Numbered from the stretch's first letter, positions 1 to 12,559 are shown. The stretch is 64,000 bases of DNA from Siphonodentalium dalli (GCA_032622095.1 CP136063.1:146933379-146997378), one strand, 5' to 3'. Translations and numbers: made by a program. Notes: generated by a model from the letters alone, not told the origin.

Positions 1-359
1 TTTAATAAATCCTTACACGAGTGCAAAAGTTTCAATAATTGACACCTTACTATTAAGGTCACAAGTGGAATCAGACTTATTGGGCACCTTGCTCACATAA
101 ACTCAATAGGAACATGGATGTGGCATTCCATTTCAACCTATTAAGTCACTTCAACACAGATATGTCTTATAGAGTGATAAAGCAAATTAAGCTCAATCCA
201 TAGTCAGAGAGAAGCACCATAGCAGTTAAAGACAAAATAGTTATTTATTTGCTTATTACACTGAAATGTGAGACATAACATATTATGATTTTTTTAATAT
301 TGTTATTTTGTTTATTATGTTTTGTGTTCGCTGCATATTAAAAATTCTTGGGATCATTT

Positions 360-2020
360 AGATGGGACAAAAGAGTTAATAGTTCCCGATTCAAAAACTA
401 ATCAATACCTGAACAACTATACAAGTGAGGGATGTATAGACCTGGATATAAAATGATTGATATTGATTGGATATAAAATGTTTTTGTGCAGAATTTTCAG
501 ATAGCTAGAGATAGGATATGAGATTTGTCAGATTGAAAATATTAGATTCATTACATTGGATAGCATACAGTATGACTATGGAATGGGGTGGGTTTTAATT
601 TTCTTCTAAGCTGATCATTGGAAAGATATAATGTATCTAAACAGCGGAAATATAATTGAAGTTATGGTTAATATATTATCAAAATCATTCAATCGATACC
701 AAAATTTATACAGGTGAAGAATGTGTCATCATTAACATGGATGCAATTATTTATATAGTGATCGTGTAAAAAATATTTAGTTATCATATTGTGTCAACAG
801 GATTGGTGGAGGATGTTAATATTTTTGAGTAAATAAACCAAATGACCATCACTATGCAGGTTAGGGGTGTGTTATCCTAAACAATCCCAAGAACTATAAA
901 CATAATCAATGGAAATATTTGAGTCATAAAATCGGATAGAATGGGGTTAATCTTACCCAAACTAATGAACTGATAAACACAAAAAGTCTATAAAAAGCAT
1001 GTCATTGGATTTAGAAACCCATACAATAAGTCAGTCTCTAATGTCATGAACCTGTTTCAACAAAGGGGTTAACTTAATTTTGTACAGAACACAGAATGGA
1101 CCAGAGAGTCATCAATCATGGTTTTGACAATTTTTTAGAGATGCTAGCCCACTGTGTGTGATAGAGTCAGAGAGTCAGGAGAGAAATTTTATCAGTGTTT
1201 AGAGATTTGTTTGATCAGGTGTTCTGGTCCATACAGGAAAGAACCCCTATCACTGTGATATGTGTCTAAAGAGATTTGACTCTGTGAGCCATGGTATTTA
1301 TCTGATGTCAAGCTAAACAAAACTCATTTCCAATAAGACACTGGCTGTGTAATAAGATCTCCTCTACTAAGCTCACAGTGCCCACAGAACCTGATCTGTA
1401 TTTTGGGGTGAGGACCATATGTACCAAATTTGGTGCTGATCAGATGAAAAATATTTAAGTCAACACAGCTTGGATTAATTCTATTTAAAAACAAGAGCAG
1501 AAAGGGTTAACTAAACGATACCAAAAACCATAAAGATGAAGACCATGCTAAGAAAAACCTAGGTAAGAAATATGAGGCAGATCAGAAGAAATATGTTCAA
1601 CTTATTGCATTGGATAGCATGTGTGTGAAGGGTTAATTATTTTCTAAACTGATCAACTAATCGATACCAAAAACTATACAGGAGAGGGGTGTGTCATCAT
1701 AAACCTACATATCAGATATGAAAACAATCGGACAAAAAATACTTTGGTTACAGCATCGGATAGCTCATGCCTATGTGCGGATGCAAAGTGTTAATAATTT
1801 CTAAACCGATCAACCGATCGATACCAAAAACTACACAGGTGAGGAGTGTGTTATCATAAACATGCACTTAAAATTTGAACACGATCAGATAGAAAATATT
1901 CGAGTAATTGAATCGGATAGCAAGTGTCTACGGACAGACGGACGGACAGACGGACAGACGAACGACGGATGGTTGATCCGGACGTCGGCATTATGTGTAC
2001 CATACATAGTATGGGTACAC
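360..2020. repeat. Degenerate ~157-bp tandem-repeat element with GGAC tail
   Basis: Diverged monomers of about 157 bp recur. The clearest pair starts near 1627 and 1785, each with 'aaac-gatcaac-aatcgataccaaaaacta' followed by a 'gtgtgtyatcataaac' block. Older copies are recognisable back to about 360. The array runs into a GGAC/GACA microsatellite (about 1930-1965) and a short hairpin end (ccatac...gtatgg). The same tail occurs at 12335-12557. The element is broken by an insertion at 2021 and resumes at 2510-2525. No ORF in it looks coding. Pearl-like architecture is an inference from organisation, not from a database match. Confidence 0.6.
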
Positions 2021-2509
2021 AGCCCTGGGAATTAAGGTAAATTTTCCTAGGCAATATATTTGCCTAGGTGAAAGAAATCGGCCTAGGCAAAAACAGATTT
2101 TACCTAGGCAATTTTGCAACAATATTGCCAACTCAAATCAATATGATTCAATAATAACCTGAAATACTTATTTTGGGGAACATTATTTCCAGGCCATTAC
2201 TCAACATATATGTACAATTCCACAAATCATCTCCAAAACAAGTTTCCTTATACCAGGTAGCTAGTTACTAGTAATGGTCCAGTGCCATGGAAACTATTGT
2301 AGGACAATATATGTAAAGACAATATATGTAAAGAGTGATTTAAAAAAGTCATTTTGGCTAAAGAGGTTCTATTTCTGATAGACACAAATCAATTTTAATA
2401 CTAACCCAATGAACATGTTTTACCTAGGAAATATAATTGCCTAGGTAAACCGATTTTGCCTCTGCTTTTACCTAGGCATTGCCTATTGCCTAGGCCAATT
2501 CCCAGGGCT
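2021..2509. mobile_element. 489-bp TIR element with CCTAGGCAA subterminal repeats
   Basis: The left end AGCCCTGGGAATT is an exact reverse complement of the right end AATTCCCAGGGCT. Both ends are flanked by GGGTACAC (2013-2020 and 2510-2517), an 8-bp target duplication. Because the TIR could be extended, 6 or 10 bp are also possible readings. Both subterminal zones carry several copies of CCTAGGCAA/TTGCCTAGG in mixed orientations, which are likely transposase-binding repeats. There is no coding remnant. It is nested inside the tail hairpin of the 157-bp tandem element. The TSD length suggests the hAT superfamily (inference). Confidence 0.75.
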
Positions 2510-2599
2510 GGGTACACATAAAAACGGGAGGCTCCCATATAGGTAACTCTGAATATCCATATGAAGGTTGGTGATGAGCACATGAAACATGTGACCTGT

Positions 2600-2998
2600 A
2601 TTATAAAGGTGTGATGAAGGATTTAATTTATATGCAAAAAGTTAAATACAAAATGGCCTCTGGCAGACATGTTTTTTTTGTCGAATGACCCCAAAATGGC
2701 TTGTTCCCATCTACATGTCAATGACAAATTTGATAATGGTCAGACCAACGGTACGTACAGCATGTAACCTGTGCTAATGGATTTACCTTGTTTAATACTG
2801 AAAACCAACATGGCTGATGGAAGCCATGTTTTTTTGGACTATTCACCCAAAAACATATTTTTCCCATCTACATGTCATGTCAACTTACATGGCAAATTTC
2901 ATGATGATCAGAGGATCCGTATATATGCATGGACCATGACGGATGATGGATAACAACCCATGGCAATTGTTCAAACTTTACAAAGTGAAGTTGAGCTA
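2600..2998. repeat. Partial copy of the 161-bp monomer element
   Basis: Two diverged monomers carry the family signature: 'aaaatggc...ggcagacatgtttttt', then 'ccccaaaatggcttgttccc' and 'atctacatgtca'. The copy ends in the family terminus TCAAACTTTAC...GTTGAGCTA at 2970-2998. The 5' part is missing or unrecognisable. ORFs through it are repeat-derived. Confidence 0.7.
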
Positions 2999-3254
2999 AA
3001 AATTATAGATGGCCAATTAAGTAAATTACAATTAACAACCTTGTATGTGGAACAGTATGTGATTCACATAACTAGCTACCTGGTTAGGTATATACTATTA
3101 TATGTACATCTTTATTTCCTACAAGGATCCATGAGGACTTGAAGATGATGATAAGAATATAGACCTATATTATATAGGCTACTAGTATATAGTATATAAA
3201 CATATTTACAATAAACCGAATGGCAATTTGATTTGGTTTACTGATGCTTATCAC

Positions 3255-3490
3255 CATTTCAAGAACTAGGCCATGTCACGTCGATATCCGTTTTAAATTT
3301 TACGGGTGGAGGAAAGACCATGAAGCAACTGATGAAATTTCCCAGATACACAAATATGGTTACCTCCTGAGAGGATCTCAAATCCATGCTCAATGCAGTT
3401 TGAAACAACCGCGCCATCACTGGATGGCTTATATTGGCTCAGTATGCTGTGCACCTGACCAACTGAACCACCCCAGCCACACAGTGTGTT
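3255..3490 (-). mobile_element. Candidate tRNA-derived SINE
   Basis: On the minus strand near 3470-3459 the sequence TGGTTCAGTTGG fits the pol III A-box consensus TRGYNNARNNGG. About 60 bp downstream, a GTTTCAAACTG stretch could be a decayed B-box. The remaining ~150 bp has no coding character. An 89-codon ORF on the plus strand and a 67-codon ORF on the minus strand cross it and are regarded as fortuitous. No flanking direct repeats were identified. Confidence 0.4.
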
Positions 3491-3519
3491 ACACAATTGA
3501 TATATGGATATAACATATA

Positions 3520-4190
3520 TATATGATTGTATCTAACATCTGTAGTCCCTCTATAGAATAACCTGTTTCACAAATAGGTCATAGATGATGGTAGATAAAG
3601 AGAATGATTCAGATTTCTTCCATACATCATCAACATATGGGCATCACATTAGTGCATGAATATTTAATAAATCCCAGTAATTAAGCACCTGTTTTTAAGG
3701 AATAAAGAATATGCTATCCCATCTGCTGAATGACAACTTTACAGGTGTGAATTCAAAAAGAATTCATTTTTCTTATGAATATTACTAAATTAAACACATT
3801 CAGCATATTGAATTTGGCTTGATCAAATGTAGAGATTATTTTATTCTCAGGTCAGCCATGGATGTTTCAATGAAATGAATGATCAATAGGTTATATATAG
3901 AAGTGCATCAATTGAGAAAATGAGAATTTTCATTGTATCACAACCCACTTCAATATATATTTTCCCCTTTCAAAACATATAGTGCTATGACTAGAATCCA
4001 AGACAAATGTTAAGGCTTTGTAACTAATGACCAATATAGTGTTTCTTTTTATTTTGTCTTAATGGGGTACTGTACACTAAATCCAGCCATTTATGGGACC
4101 ATCTCCTTTTATACTCAACAGAATATTATGTAACAAATGAATGAATTTGAGCCATGGATTAGTGCAAAATACACTCATGTACTCTATGAA
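3520..4190. other. Unassigned AT-rich sequence
   Basis: No ORF, repeat or motif of note was seen. It may be intergenic or intronic. Confidence 0.5.
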
Positions 4191-4197
4191 TGATGAA

Positions 4198-4252
4198 AAC
4201 AACATGGTAATTATAGTCATAAATTCACTTTCATTATAATTACCATGTTGTT
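4198..4252. repeat. Short hairpin
   Basis: The arms AACAACATGGTAATTATA and TATAATTACCATGTTGTT are exact reverse complements, separated by a loop of about 19 bases. Confidence 0.75.
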
Positions 4253-4273
4253 TACAGTACCATGGTGTTTAAG

Positions 4274-4386
4274 TACAGTAATGCCCTAAATAATCGACTC
4301 CTTAACCACAGCATAATTATGAGTAATTTTTCAGGATTTAGTCGGAATATGGCTTGTTGCCATTCATCGGAAAGCTCTCACTGTAT
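4274..4386 (+). mobile_element. ~110-bp dispersed MITE (ACAGTAATGC family)
   Basis: It begins ACAGTAATGCCCTAAATAA, runs through a 'gactccttaaccacagc' block, and ends near 'cattcatcggaaagctctca'. The same unit recurs on the opposite strand at about 17724, 21237, 24740, 55529 and 55720, and on this strand at 55302, where both inverted ends are present. It is non-coding. Confidence 0.7.
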
Positions 4387-4389
4387 ATA

Positions 4390-5590
4390 TTGAAATCACT
4401 TTCTACCCATGTAAACTTTATACAATAATAAGTCTGAGATATTATCTAAATATTGTCCAGCTTCTTGCACATGCAATTGTTCAATTTAAATAGAACATCA
4501 CATTAGGTAAGAGTCTAAGTCATTTTCTTCAGTCTCGTTAATAAGCCAAAATATTCTTTGAGATTAATCAGAGCAGACAGATAATCTTATCCTGAGCTTT
4601 TAAACAGAAACAGCCATATTCCGAAATTATTGTCTTAACCTGTCTTAACTGCAAAAACAACATATGCTATTAAAACCATATGATGACCCTTAGTGAAGTT
4701 ATTATTTAATCAAGTGGTGCATATGCCACATTAAGGTAAGAACATGTCAAGGGTAACTGTTCATATTGAATTGCAAATATGATATGATAAATTAAAACAA
4801 AATTGTTTCTTACTCTTAAAACTGACATCAGAGTGAAATAATATGTTTCAAAATCCAAAATCCCAAAAAGCTATTCAGAAAAAGATCAATGTTGAAATGA
4901 ATTATTCATTCTTTTTGAATACCATGCAAACAATTTTGTGGACAGAAAAAAAAATGTAACAGCAGCAAACTCACCTCTGGTGAAATGAAATGCAGTTTTT
5001 GGATTTTGCACCAAATTTCAACCTACCAACTGGTTTGTTTATGTTTTGACATGTGACTTGTGACCATCACCAAAATATCAATAAAATATGCCTACGAAAC
5101 AGGGAAGAATTATTTAAGTGAAGGTTTCTGGTAACATCAGAGTTAAAAGTGTTGGGATCACATACCTTGTATACACAGGAATCATTATTTTATTAATAAT
5201 AGAAAGATAAAGTAACCACATGAGACAGAAAGTACCAGATTTAATAGGTATCCCACTGACATGACAGCTGATCCCAAGGCATCCAGCCATTCACACAATA
5301 ACAGCAGCACATGAATGAGTGTAGTATTCAAGGTTAAATGCTTGTTTTATTTAGCTCAAGAGCAGGAATATTATTGGACAGAAACCATTCAATGTGTTTT
5401 GTTCAGAAACCATCTTTGTTAACAGTTCTATACAATATATTTTCATAGAATGATACAAATGATAGACCCCATGGGGGGAAATGGGTAAGTAAATAAGCTG
5501 TTGTCCAACTAATTAATGGGGTGTTTATATGGGCAAGCTGACCCCACACACAATTTTGTTATATGAGAACCTCATGGGCAGATGCTCATA
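4390..5590. other. Unassigned AT-rich sequence
   Basis: No ORF above background length and no internal repeat was recognised. It contains ordinary A/T runs and a short C run just beyond its right end. Confidence 0.5.
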
Positions 5591-5593
5591 GCT

Positions 5594-6360
5594 GGTTTAT
5601 ATAAACACCTCAAATAAAGAAAGTCCCCCCCCCCCTAATATATTCGTTAATATTTCTTGAGATATTGGATGGATTTTGATGAAAATTTCCGCAAATGACT
5701 TGTGATACCAGAGACATCAAATATGCTAAGCACTGTGCTGTGATGTGACATATGGCTGATTGAGCACGAATTGAATGGAAGAGAGGCACTTTTCAAAAGT
5801 TGCAAAAACACAGGTAGAGTGATCTCAGTCATTCTGCTGTGCCTTGGTCCCCCACTTCTCCCACAGGCTTGGAACATCCTTATCTGTTGGTGCCTCAATG
5901 GCCTACATGGTGGGAAACATGGCTTACTGAACAATAGCTTCAAAGAGACTGATTTCAATAACTCTGTGTGCTCACGGCATGAAACAAGGTGCATGTCTTT
6001 CCAAAGGAATGTGGTCAGACTGAATGGCCTGGGCATGCAGCGGGCACATTGTGTCCTGAAGATGACACGCATGTTATCGTGGACTCAAAGTGTCACATTT
6101 GGACCACATTTACAGTCAACAACAACTTGTGTGAACAATGGAACACTGGAGTGACAGTACACTCTATGTCAGCGTTTTGCAACTTTTGAAAAGCACCCCT
6201 CTTCCATTCAATTTGTGCCCAGTCGGTGTCTCGCACATGTTGTGTCTTAGATACCACTAAACATTTGCGTAAAGTTTCGTCAAAATCCATCTAATATCTC
6301 ATAAAATATTAACAGATATATTAGGGGGGGGGACTTTCTTTTTTTGAGATGTTTATAACC
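5594..6360. mobile_element. ~0.77-kb element with ~170-bp diverged TIRs
   Basis: The left end (ggtttatataaacacctc, then 'aaagaaagtcccc', then 'ctaatat') is matched in reverse complement by the right end (atattagggg, 'ggactttc', 'gagatgtttataacc'). The inverted similarity continues inward through 'gagatattggatggattttg' to about 5810 and 6180. Overlapping ORFs of 60-141 codons on both strands cross the TIRs and centre, and none resembles a family I recognise. The centre might be a decayed transposase, but I cannot show it. Confidence 0.65.
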
Positions 6361-6361
6361 A

Positions 6362-6782
6362 TGGGTAAATGCCAGATATAACCTTTCAAAAAAGACTCAG
6401 TGTTTTTTATCGTGTATTTATCCATGGTGTGTGTACCTGTGATTGGCTGTAACCTGATGCCCAGTGCTATTGTTTTGAAGGGTAATCATGGTCCACTGCT
6501 GTTGTTAGATTGCTAATGGAATTAACAATTTCTATGTCTTGTCTATCATTTTTTATGTTTGAATTTTGTCTGAGAGTTTATCTATCATTTAGTGTTTTGG
6601 TTATGAGAGCACATGCATGCTTAGTCCGTAAACCTGACGTTTATTATCAGAGCAAAGCTCCATTATTGGAGAGCGTTTAGCTCTGTTTGAATAGTTGGGT
6701 CCACCAACTAATGATGCCTTGATATTGACCCTTTTGAGTTCTGCTCTTATTGATATTCTTTGAATTATCTATATATTTTCCA
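6362..6782. other. Unassigned sequence
   Basis: There is no supported ORF and no repeat relationship was seen. Confidence 0.5.
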
Positions 6783-6783
6783 A

Positions 6784-6964
6784 CAGGGGTGGCACTAGGA
6801 TATCACCGATGCAGGGGCTATATATATATATCATTCCCTGACGGGGGGTTATAGCTACCGGGCTGATAATTGCAGACCTTGCCGATGGGGGAAGTGGGCT
6901 AACTTTCCCCGATAGGGGGGTTGTAGTCCCCCCCCCCCATTACCCTTCCCTGGTACCACCCCCG
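6784..6964. mobile_element. Short CAGGGGTGGC element (MITE)
   Basis: The left end CAGGGGTGGCACTAG pairs with the right end CTGGTACCACCCCCG. Subterminal 'gccgatggggg' and 'ccccgatagggggg' blocks resemble those of the larger element at 10942-11771. The flanking octamers TTTTCCAA (left) and TATTCCAG (right) match at 6 of 8 positions, consistent with an old 8-bp hAT-type target duplication. Confidence 0.55.
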
Positions 6965-7089
6965 TATTCCAGAAAAATCTAAGATCAACATTTCTCGTCC
7001 AGTGAATGCAAGACCCCGCTGTTGGCGTGCCAAGCATGGACGTGGCAACAGGGTTGGTTATCCGGGGGGAGGGGGGTAAGACCCCCAAC

Positions 7090-7535
7090 TGTAGTCAAAC
7101 CTCATGCAAAATTAGTTGAAATTGTTCTCGTAGTTTGATTTATTACATGTAGTGGCAAATTTGTTGTTTCTAAACCGACATTTGCATATTTTCCTTTCAT
7201 TTGAAAAATTTTGGATTGAAATGGCCATCAGGTGGCAATTTTCAAACGTTAGTGTGGGTGTCAGATTGGAATTCCCCGAATTGGAAAGCTTGAGGCCAGA
7301 CTAGATGCTACGATTGTCAAATTTTCAAGTTTCAAGATTCCAAAATGTTCTCACACCGGGCCGATTCATCATCCCATGCAGTGGCTAGTCAAAAACTGCT
7401 AATTAATTTAAGAACAACAAATCAGGGAATGAACTTGCCTGGCGTTAAGACCACTAGATATTATGATTTTGTAATTCTCAGGTTCAGATCTAAAAAATTC
7501 TCATATATATATTGGGCTGAACTAGAGGTGTGACT
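7090..7535. other. Unassigned sequence
   Basis: It contains a 62-codon ORF at 7345-7533 with no recognisable domain. Nothing else is visible. Confidence 0.4.
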
Positions 7536-7539
7536 GTCC

Positions 7540-8290
7540 CAATGGGACTAAGGATACCCCCCTGATTTTAAAATACTAAGATGTTTCACTTGTCAGTAAA
7601 CATTTAGTTAAAATAATAAAATAACAGTTCCCATTGCAGGTGTACAACCATAACCCTAATATTAAACCTATTGACGGAAAAATGTAGGAATAAAAGCTTG
7701 GACAAAATTATGCATGTTGCGAAAAAAATTCTAAGTAAAAAAAGGGGAATAACTCCACACAAAAATGTCGGACAGACGTCATAATCGCAGGTGCACAGGT
7801 TCCCATGGTACTAAATATCAGTGCCAAGATTAAAAAACATTGACCGAAAAATGTAGGAATAAAATCTCGGACAAAATTATGCATGTTGCCAAAACAATTT
7901 CTAAGTCGAAAAAGGGGGATAACTCCACAAAAAAAAGTCGGACAGATGTCATAATCGCAGGTGCACAATTTCCCATGGTACTAAATATCTGTGCCACGTT
8001 TAAAAAAAATTGACCTAAAAATGTAGGAATAAAAGCTCGGACAAAAGTATACATGTTGCGAAAAAATTCTAAGTAAAAAAGGGGGATAACTCCACCAAAA
8101 AAGGTCCGACAGACGTCATAATCGCAGGTGCACAGGTTCCCATGGTGTATGATGTCTGTGCCAATTTTCAAGGAAATTGATCAAAAAACGACTGAGAAAA
8201 ACTCCGGACAAATTTGTGTCCACGGACGGACGGACGGACAAGCTGACTCCAGTATACCCCCCCTAACTTCGTTGCGGGGGGTATAATTAT
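7540..8290. repeat. ~169-bp tandem-repeat element with GGAC tail and CCCCCC hairpin end
   Basis: The block 'attgac-gaaaaatgtagg' recurs at 7670, 7839 and 8009, with a degenerate form at 8176, giving spacings of 169, 170 and 167. Each monomer contains 'ataactccac', 'gacagacgtcataatcgcag' and 'cccatggt'. The array ends in (GGAC)n near 8223-8240 and a terminal hairpin GTATACCCCCC...GGGGGGTATA. The minus-strand ORFs of 86 and 113 codons are repeat translations and share the repeated peptides expected from that. Confidence 0.8.
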
Positions 8291-8291
8291 C

Positions 8292-9930
8292 TTGTAGTCT
8301 GTGAGTGGATGGGGAAAATTGAATTACGCATTACTTGTGAGTTTGGTGTGGTTCAAGCGGTGGGGGTGCAGTTGGAAATTCCAAGATGGAGACCCCCCAC
8401 CCCAACGCAAACCATCTAGTCAAGTCCCTGGTGCCAAATATCCCAGACTCAATCTGGGATGCATGCCCTTCGTGACTTTGCTCTCAGCATTGTTTTTCTA
8501 TCTGAGAATACACTGCACCAGCGGCTATACTCTAAATGAAAACGCTTCACTGGCAATCACACGGTAACATTGTGCAGCCAAACAAGGCGATAATTGTGCT
8601 GTAGAAATGATACAAACAACCGATCATCAAAAAAACACAACATCAAAATACACAGGGCAAGGATTATCGATCCATACGTTGGAGTGTGTTTTCCTTGTGT
8701 ATTTCTCGTATATACCCATGGTTATATATAAACGGGCTACGAGCATCTGACCATCAGAGTTTATCATTTTATAACTACACTTTCACTGATGCAGGAATTT
8801 TCCAAATTTTGAAAGGGATACTCTCAAATAAGTTAGGTGGTGTCAGATGCATATTAGAAATTTCTATGGTTTCCTCTGACCTGGGATGTCGCGATTTCAG
8901 GTTTAATAAAAAAAATTTAAATAAGTTTGAAGAATTTTAATTGTTTTCAGCTCAAATATGTGGAGTAGTGTTTAAAATTGATGAAAAACTGTAAAAACAC
9001 CAATAAAGTTTAGCAGTTTTCCGAAATGACTATAAACTTCCCGTGTCTATATCGACCATGTGTTCAATATTTGCAACATTTTAACATGGATAAATATTCA
9101 CAAGTACAAATCATTCACCTAAATAATATCCATGTACATGCTCCTTCTAGGGGATTTGAGAGCTATGGAACAGGTATGCAATTTGAAACTGATCTTATCA
9201 TCTTAAAGCCACATGGCAGTTTTCTCTCCTAAATACACCTACTATTCTCTTTTGAAATTTTCCTGGTATCTAAATAGGTCAATAAATACTTGAACTACCT
9301 TTTTACAAGCATTATATGCCACAGAAAGAAACATTGCAGTAATAAAAATTAAAATTGTAACATGATGTTTGGGTCCCATCCAAAAAATAGCCATTTGTAC
9401 AGCATGGAACAGAAAATAGTGTTCAGTGTTAGACTATTCTTAATATGGTAGAAATAAAGAGCATTTCTTTTACTTCCGTGCGAAAAATTGAAAACATCGG
9501 GAAAATAGTTGCGACCATCGCAAGTATTTTTCAGAGTATATGAATATTTTGTGTATTTGTCAGACTATCATATACCTCCTACCAAATTACATTGACAAAA
9601 TTTGGATTCTCGAATAAGCCATGTCCATTTTAATATCTGTTTGTTCATAAGTTTTTTCTTGTCTCCATATCCAGTAGACCTTTCTATAAACAACAATGAC
9701 AAATCATATTCCTGTGTTCTGTCCGCAAGAGCTCTATAATTTCTTGCATTTTGGAGTCGACCAAAATGTATAAAACAAATTATTTCAAAGGCTCAATTTA
9801 AATCTAAAATTCAATACACCTTCTTTGGTATACCAGATGTGGACCATAAACTGACCTGGGTAAACTGGGAGGCATGTTTATAATCTAACAATGAATCTAC
9901 TAAGCCTTCCCATTCAAATATATTGAACAG
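8292..9930. other. Unassigned sequence
   Basis: ORFs of 68-88 codons at 8301, 8686 and 9026 show no domain or convincing codon bias. No repeat relation was seen within the window. Confidence 0.45.
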
Positions 9931-9934
9931 TATG

Positions 9935-10045
9935 TTTCTGTTTCACTCTATATGAAGGTATATATCCGAATGTTTCTTTTTCACTCTATATGAAGGTATA
10001 TGTCCGAATGTTTCTGTTTCACTCTAGATGAAGGTATGTCCGAAA
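9935..10045. repeat. ~45-bp tandem repeat, three units
   Basis: 'tttctgtttcactctatatg' followed by 'aaggtatat-tccgaatg' repeats three times with small differences. Confidence 0.8.
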
Positions 10046-10066
10046 GTTTCTGGTACATCCAATGTA

Positions 10067-10205
10067 GTTACGATTTCTCTTAATCCATTGAATACGTATA
10101 TATACAAATGAATGTCACGTAACGATCGTTGATGTATGTTAATTTCTCTTAATCCATTGAATAACATAAGTATATGAATGAATGTCACGTCATGATTTCT
10201 TGAAC
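10067..10205. repeat. ~75-bp direct repeat, two units
   Basis: 'tttctcttaatccattgaat' followed by 'atgaatgtcacgt' occurs twice, separated by a variable 'tatat' segment. Confidence 0.75.
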
Positions 10206-10219
10206 TAATGTTCCACACT

Positions 10220-10940
10220 ATTCCTTTCTAAATTCATTTGATATTTACTGTATATCTATAGGATTGAACTCCTATATATATGGATTTCTCTCCATGAAGG
10301 ATCCATGTATATTACACCATTTGTGATGACCACACCAGAGCTCCTGAAGCAGTGATACTGGAACAGACATGTCTCTGAGTTTTGTATACTAGAGATGGAA
10401 TGTCTGAGAAAGTTCTGTGAACTCTTTTCTCATGGTAATGAGTGTATCTCAAAATCTCACTTCAAGATAAATTATCGGTCAGTTTCAAATCTCAGCATGT
10501 ATAAAAGTAGATAATTGCCAACTAACTCCTGGTGCATCATTCTTAAAGGTATAAGTCAGGCAAATTGCCTTAAATCTGCTTATTCTAATATTGCCACCAA
10601 TTATTTATATGATCTTCTTGTCTCTCTCTCTCTCTCTCTCTCTCTAATAATCATGAACAACAGTTCTAAAAGAAATACATCGAAATGTTAGATAAACCCA
10701 CTATAGGGTGTGCTATTTGTTAAAAATAATAGAGTGTAACTCGGAACTGTCGCCAAACGTTACAGATCCATACATATGCCATTACATTCGTGTTAATCAC
10801 AGTTCCGTTTTGAAATAAAATCATTACAAGCTTACCTGATGTGTTTTCAATAAATGATAATGTTGTCCATGTATTATCGAAACAAATGAGCTCCCCGGTG
10901 TTGCATTAATATGTGTGTTTTAAAATGCTGTATGCATTTG
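10220..10940. other. Unassigned sequence with a (CT)n microsatellite
   Basis: A 25-base TC/CT run lies at 10621-10645. Otherwise no gene or repeat is supported. Confidence 0.6.
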
Positions 10941-10941
10941 A

Positions 10942-11771
10942 CAGGGGTGGCGCCAGTGGGGGGCACAGGGGGGCTACAGCCCCCTTGTCGGGGAGCTATA
11001 GCCCCCTCGTCGGGGAGGACTTGTCGGGGATTTTCTATATGTAAGTCGGTTGTGTGTATAAGATGAAGTAATCATGTACAGACTGTCAGTGTGGGAAAGT
11101 GTCAGAGAGAGAACATACAGCGGAATATATCCCACACAAAATATTCATGGCACATGGTCCCATTAAATCCGGGGGTATTCCCATGTATTGTTACACCATC
11201 AGCATTTTAGTGGTAATAAAAATCTATTGAAACATGCCTGCTCTATCATTGCTGGCTACTCTGGCATTCGTTACAATGGCCACATTGGTCTATAGAACCA
11301 TTGATTATGGACAGTAAGGCCACATGTTAGCTATATCCCCGACAGTGAATTTGAGTGAAACACCATGCTGGCACTTAATTGCAACTAATGAAATTAGAAA
11401 TTAGAATTTAGAACTGACACAGAAGACAAGTGGCCTCCCTAGAATATAGGAATTTTCACAACAATTCATGGGTTTTAATCTTCGCGTTATCTCATCTGCT
11501 AATTATGGCTGATGTATTGCTAAACTTTATGAAGACTCCCTCGCATTTTGGCCAGGCCCGGAACCATCATGTGTCATGTGTTATGTTCAGATATATAAGA
11601 AGCAAGGCATTAATTTACTATAATTATTTCAATATGGTTTTGTTCATTGGTTCGCCACACACACTATGTGCGCTCATTTCACATACCAACAGGCAATATG
11701 GTGTAATTTAGTGTAGCCCCCCTGTCGGGGAGCACAGCTCCCCTGTCGGGGATTTTCTGGTGCCACCCCTG
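10942..11771. mobile_element. 830-bp hAT-like non-autonomous element
   Basis: The left end CAGGGGTGGCGCCAG pairs with the right end CTGGTGCCACCCCTG. The flanks are GCATTTGA (10934-10941) and GCATCTGA (11772-11779), an 8-bp target duplication with one mismatch. Subterminal 'cccttgtcggggagc' and 'cccctgtcggggag' repeats lie inside both ends. A 93-codon ORF (11430-11711) inside has no transposase signature. The TIR start CAGGGG and 8-bp duplication fit the hAT superfamily. A smaller relative lies at 6784-6964. Confidence 0.8.
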
Positions 11772-11779
11772 GCATCTGA

Positions 11780-12330
11780 CATGACAATATAGCTTCTTTC
11801 CGATATTTTCAAGCAAGATGGCTAGGTGTGTAAAAGTGACAGTCGTTTGATAACAAAAACAAATAGAGCAACTTTGAAAAAAAAAACAAGAGTGATTTTT
11901 GGCCATTTATGATAACCAACACAGATCGATTCTTACATTGAATCAAAGTGCATAACAAACACCATTATATAACTGCAATATAGAATAGACTATCTAATAT
12001 TGGAACAGTGTAATTTATAGCTCCCACCTTGATGAAATAGCTTGAAGCCGACTGGAGGTGTACATGTCGAAATTAATCTATAATCTCTCTTTTGTCAAAC
12101 AGTACACCCTCAGGCATCAAATTTAAAGTTGGCAAAAATAAATATAACGATATACATATCTGTTTCCCATAACTTGGCTGAGTCACATTAAAGGTATCGA
12201 CAACTTTGCAACCGGATGCAAATGATTATCAAATAGTGTTTTTTGTTTTAATTCCACATCTTATTATATTTTGTTTGTTTGTTAAATTGAGCAAGGTATT
12301 CAATCTAATTTTTTTGTTTTTTGTTTTTCT
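11780..12330. other. Unassigned AT-rich sequence
   Basis: Poly-T stretches and no supported gene or repeat. Confidence 0.5.
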
Positions 12331-12334
12331 CCAA

Positions 12335-12557
12335 GAGTGAATATTTTTTCGAAAAAGGGCCATAACTCAGTTAAAAATAATCGGATCAAACCCATATTCG
12401 AACTCGATCTGTCTTTTGGTTCCGTTCAGATAGAAAATGTTCGAGTTATCGCACCATGCGTAAAGTGTCTACGGACAGACAGACAGACGGACGAACGACG
12501 AGTGCTCAATCCGGATGTTGACACTATGTTTACCATACTACGGTATGGGTAAACATA
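12335..12557. repeat. 3' fragment of the 157-bp tandem element family
   Basis: It shares 'gatagaaaatgttcgagtta', a 'gtgtctacggacagac' tail, and the terminal hairpin GTTTACCATAC...GTATGGGTAAAC with the element at 360-2020. It retains about one monomer plus tail. Confidence 0.7.
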
Positions 12558-12559
12558 AA

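Noticed and set aside
5647-6072. 141-codon minus-strand ORF
   Set aside because: It overlaps the TIR of a mobile element and an opposing ORF, and matches no transposase motif I know.
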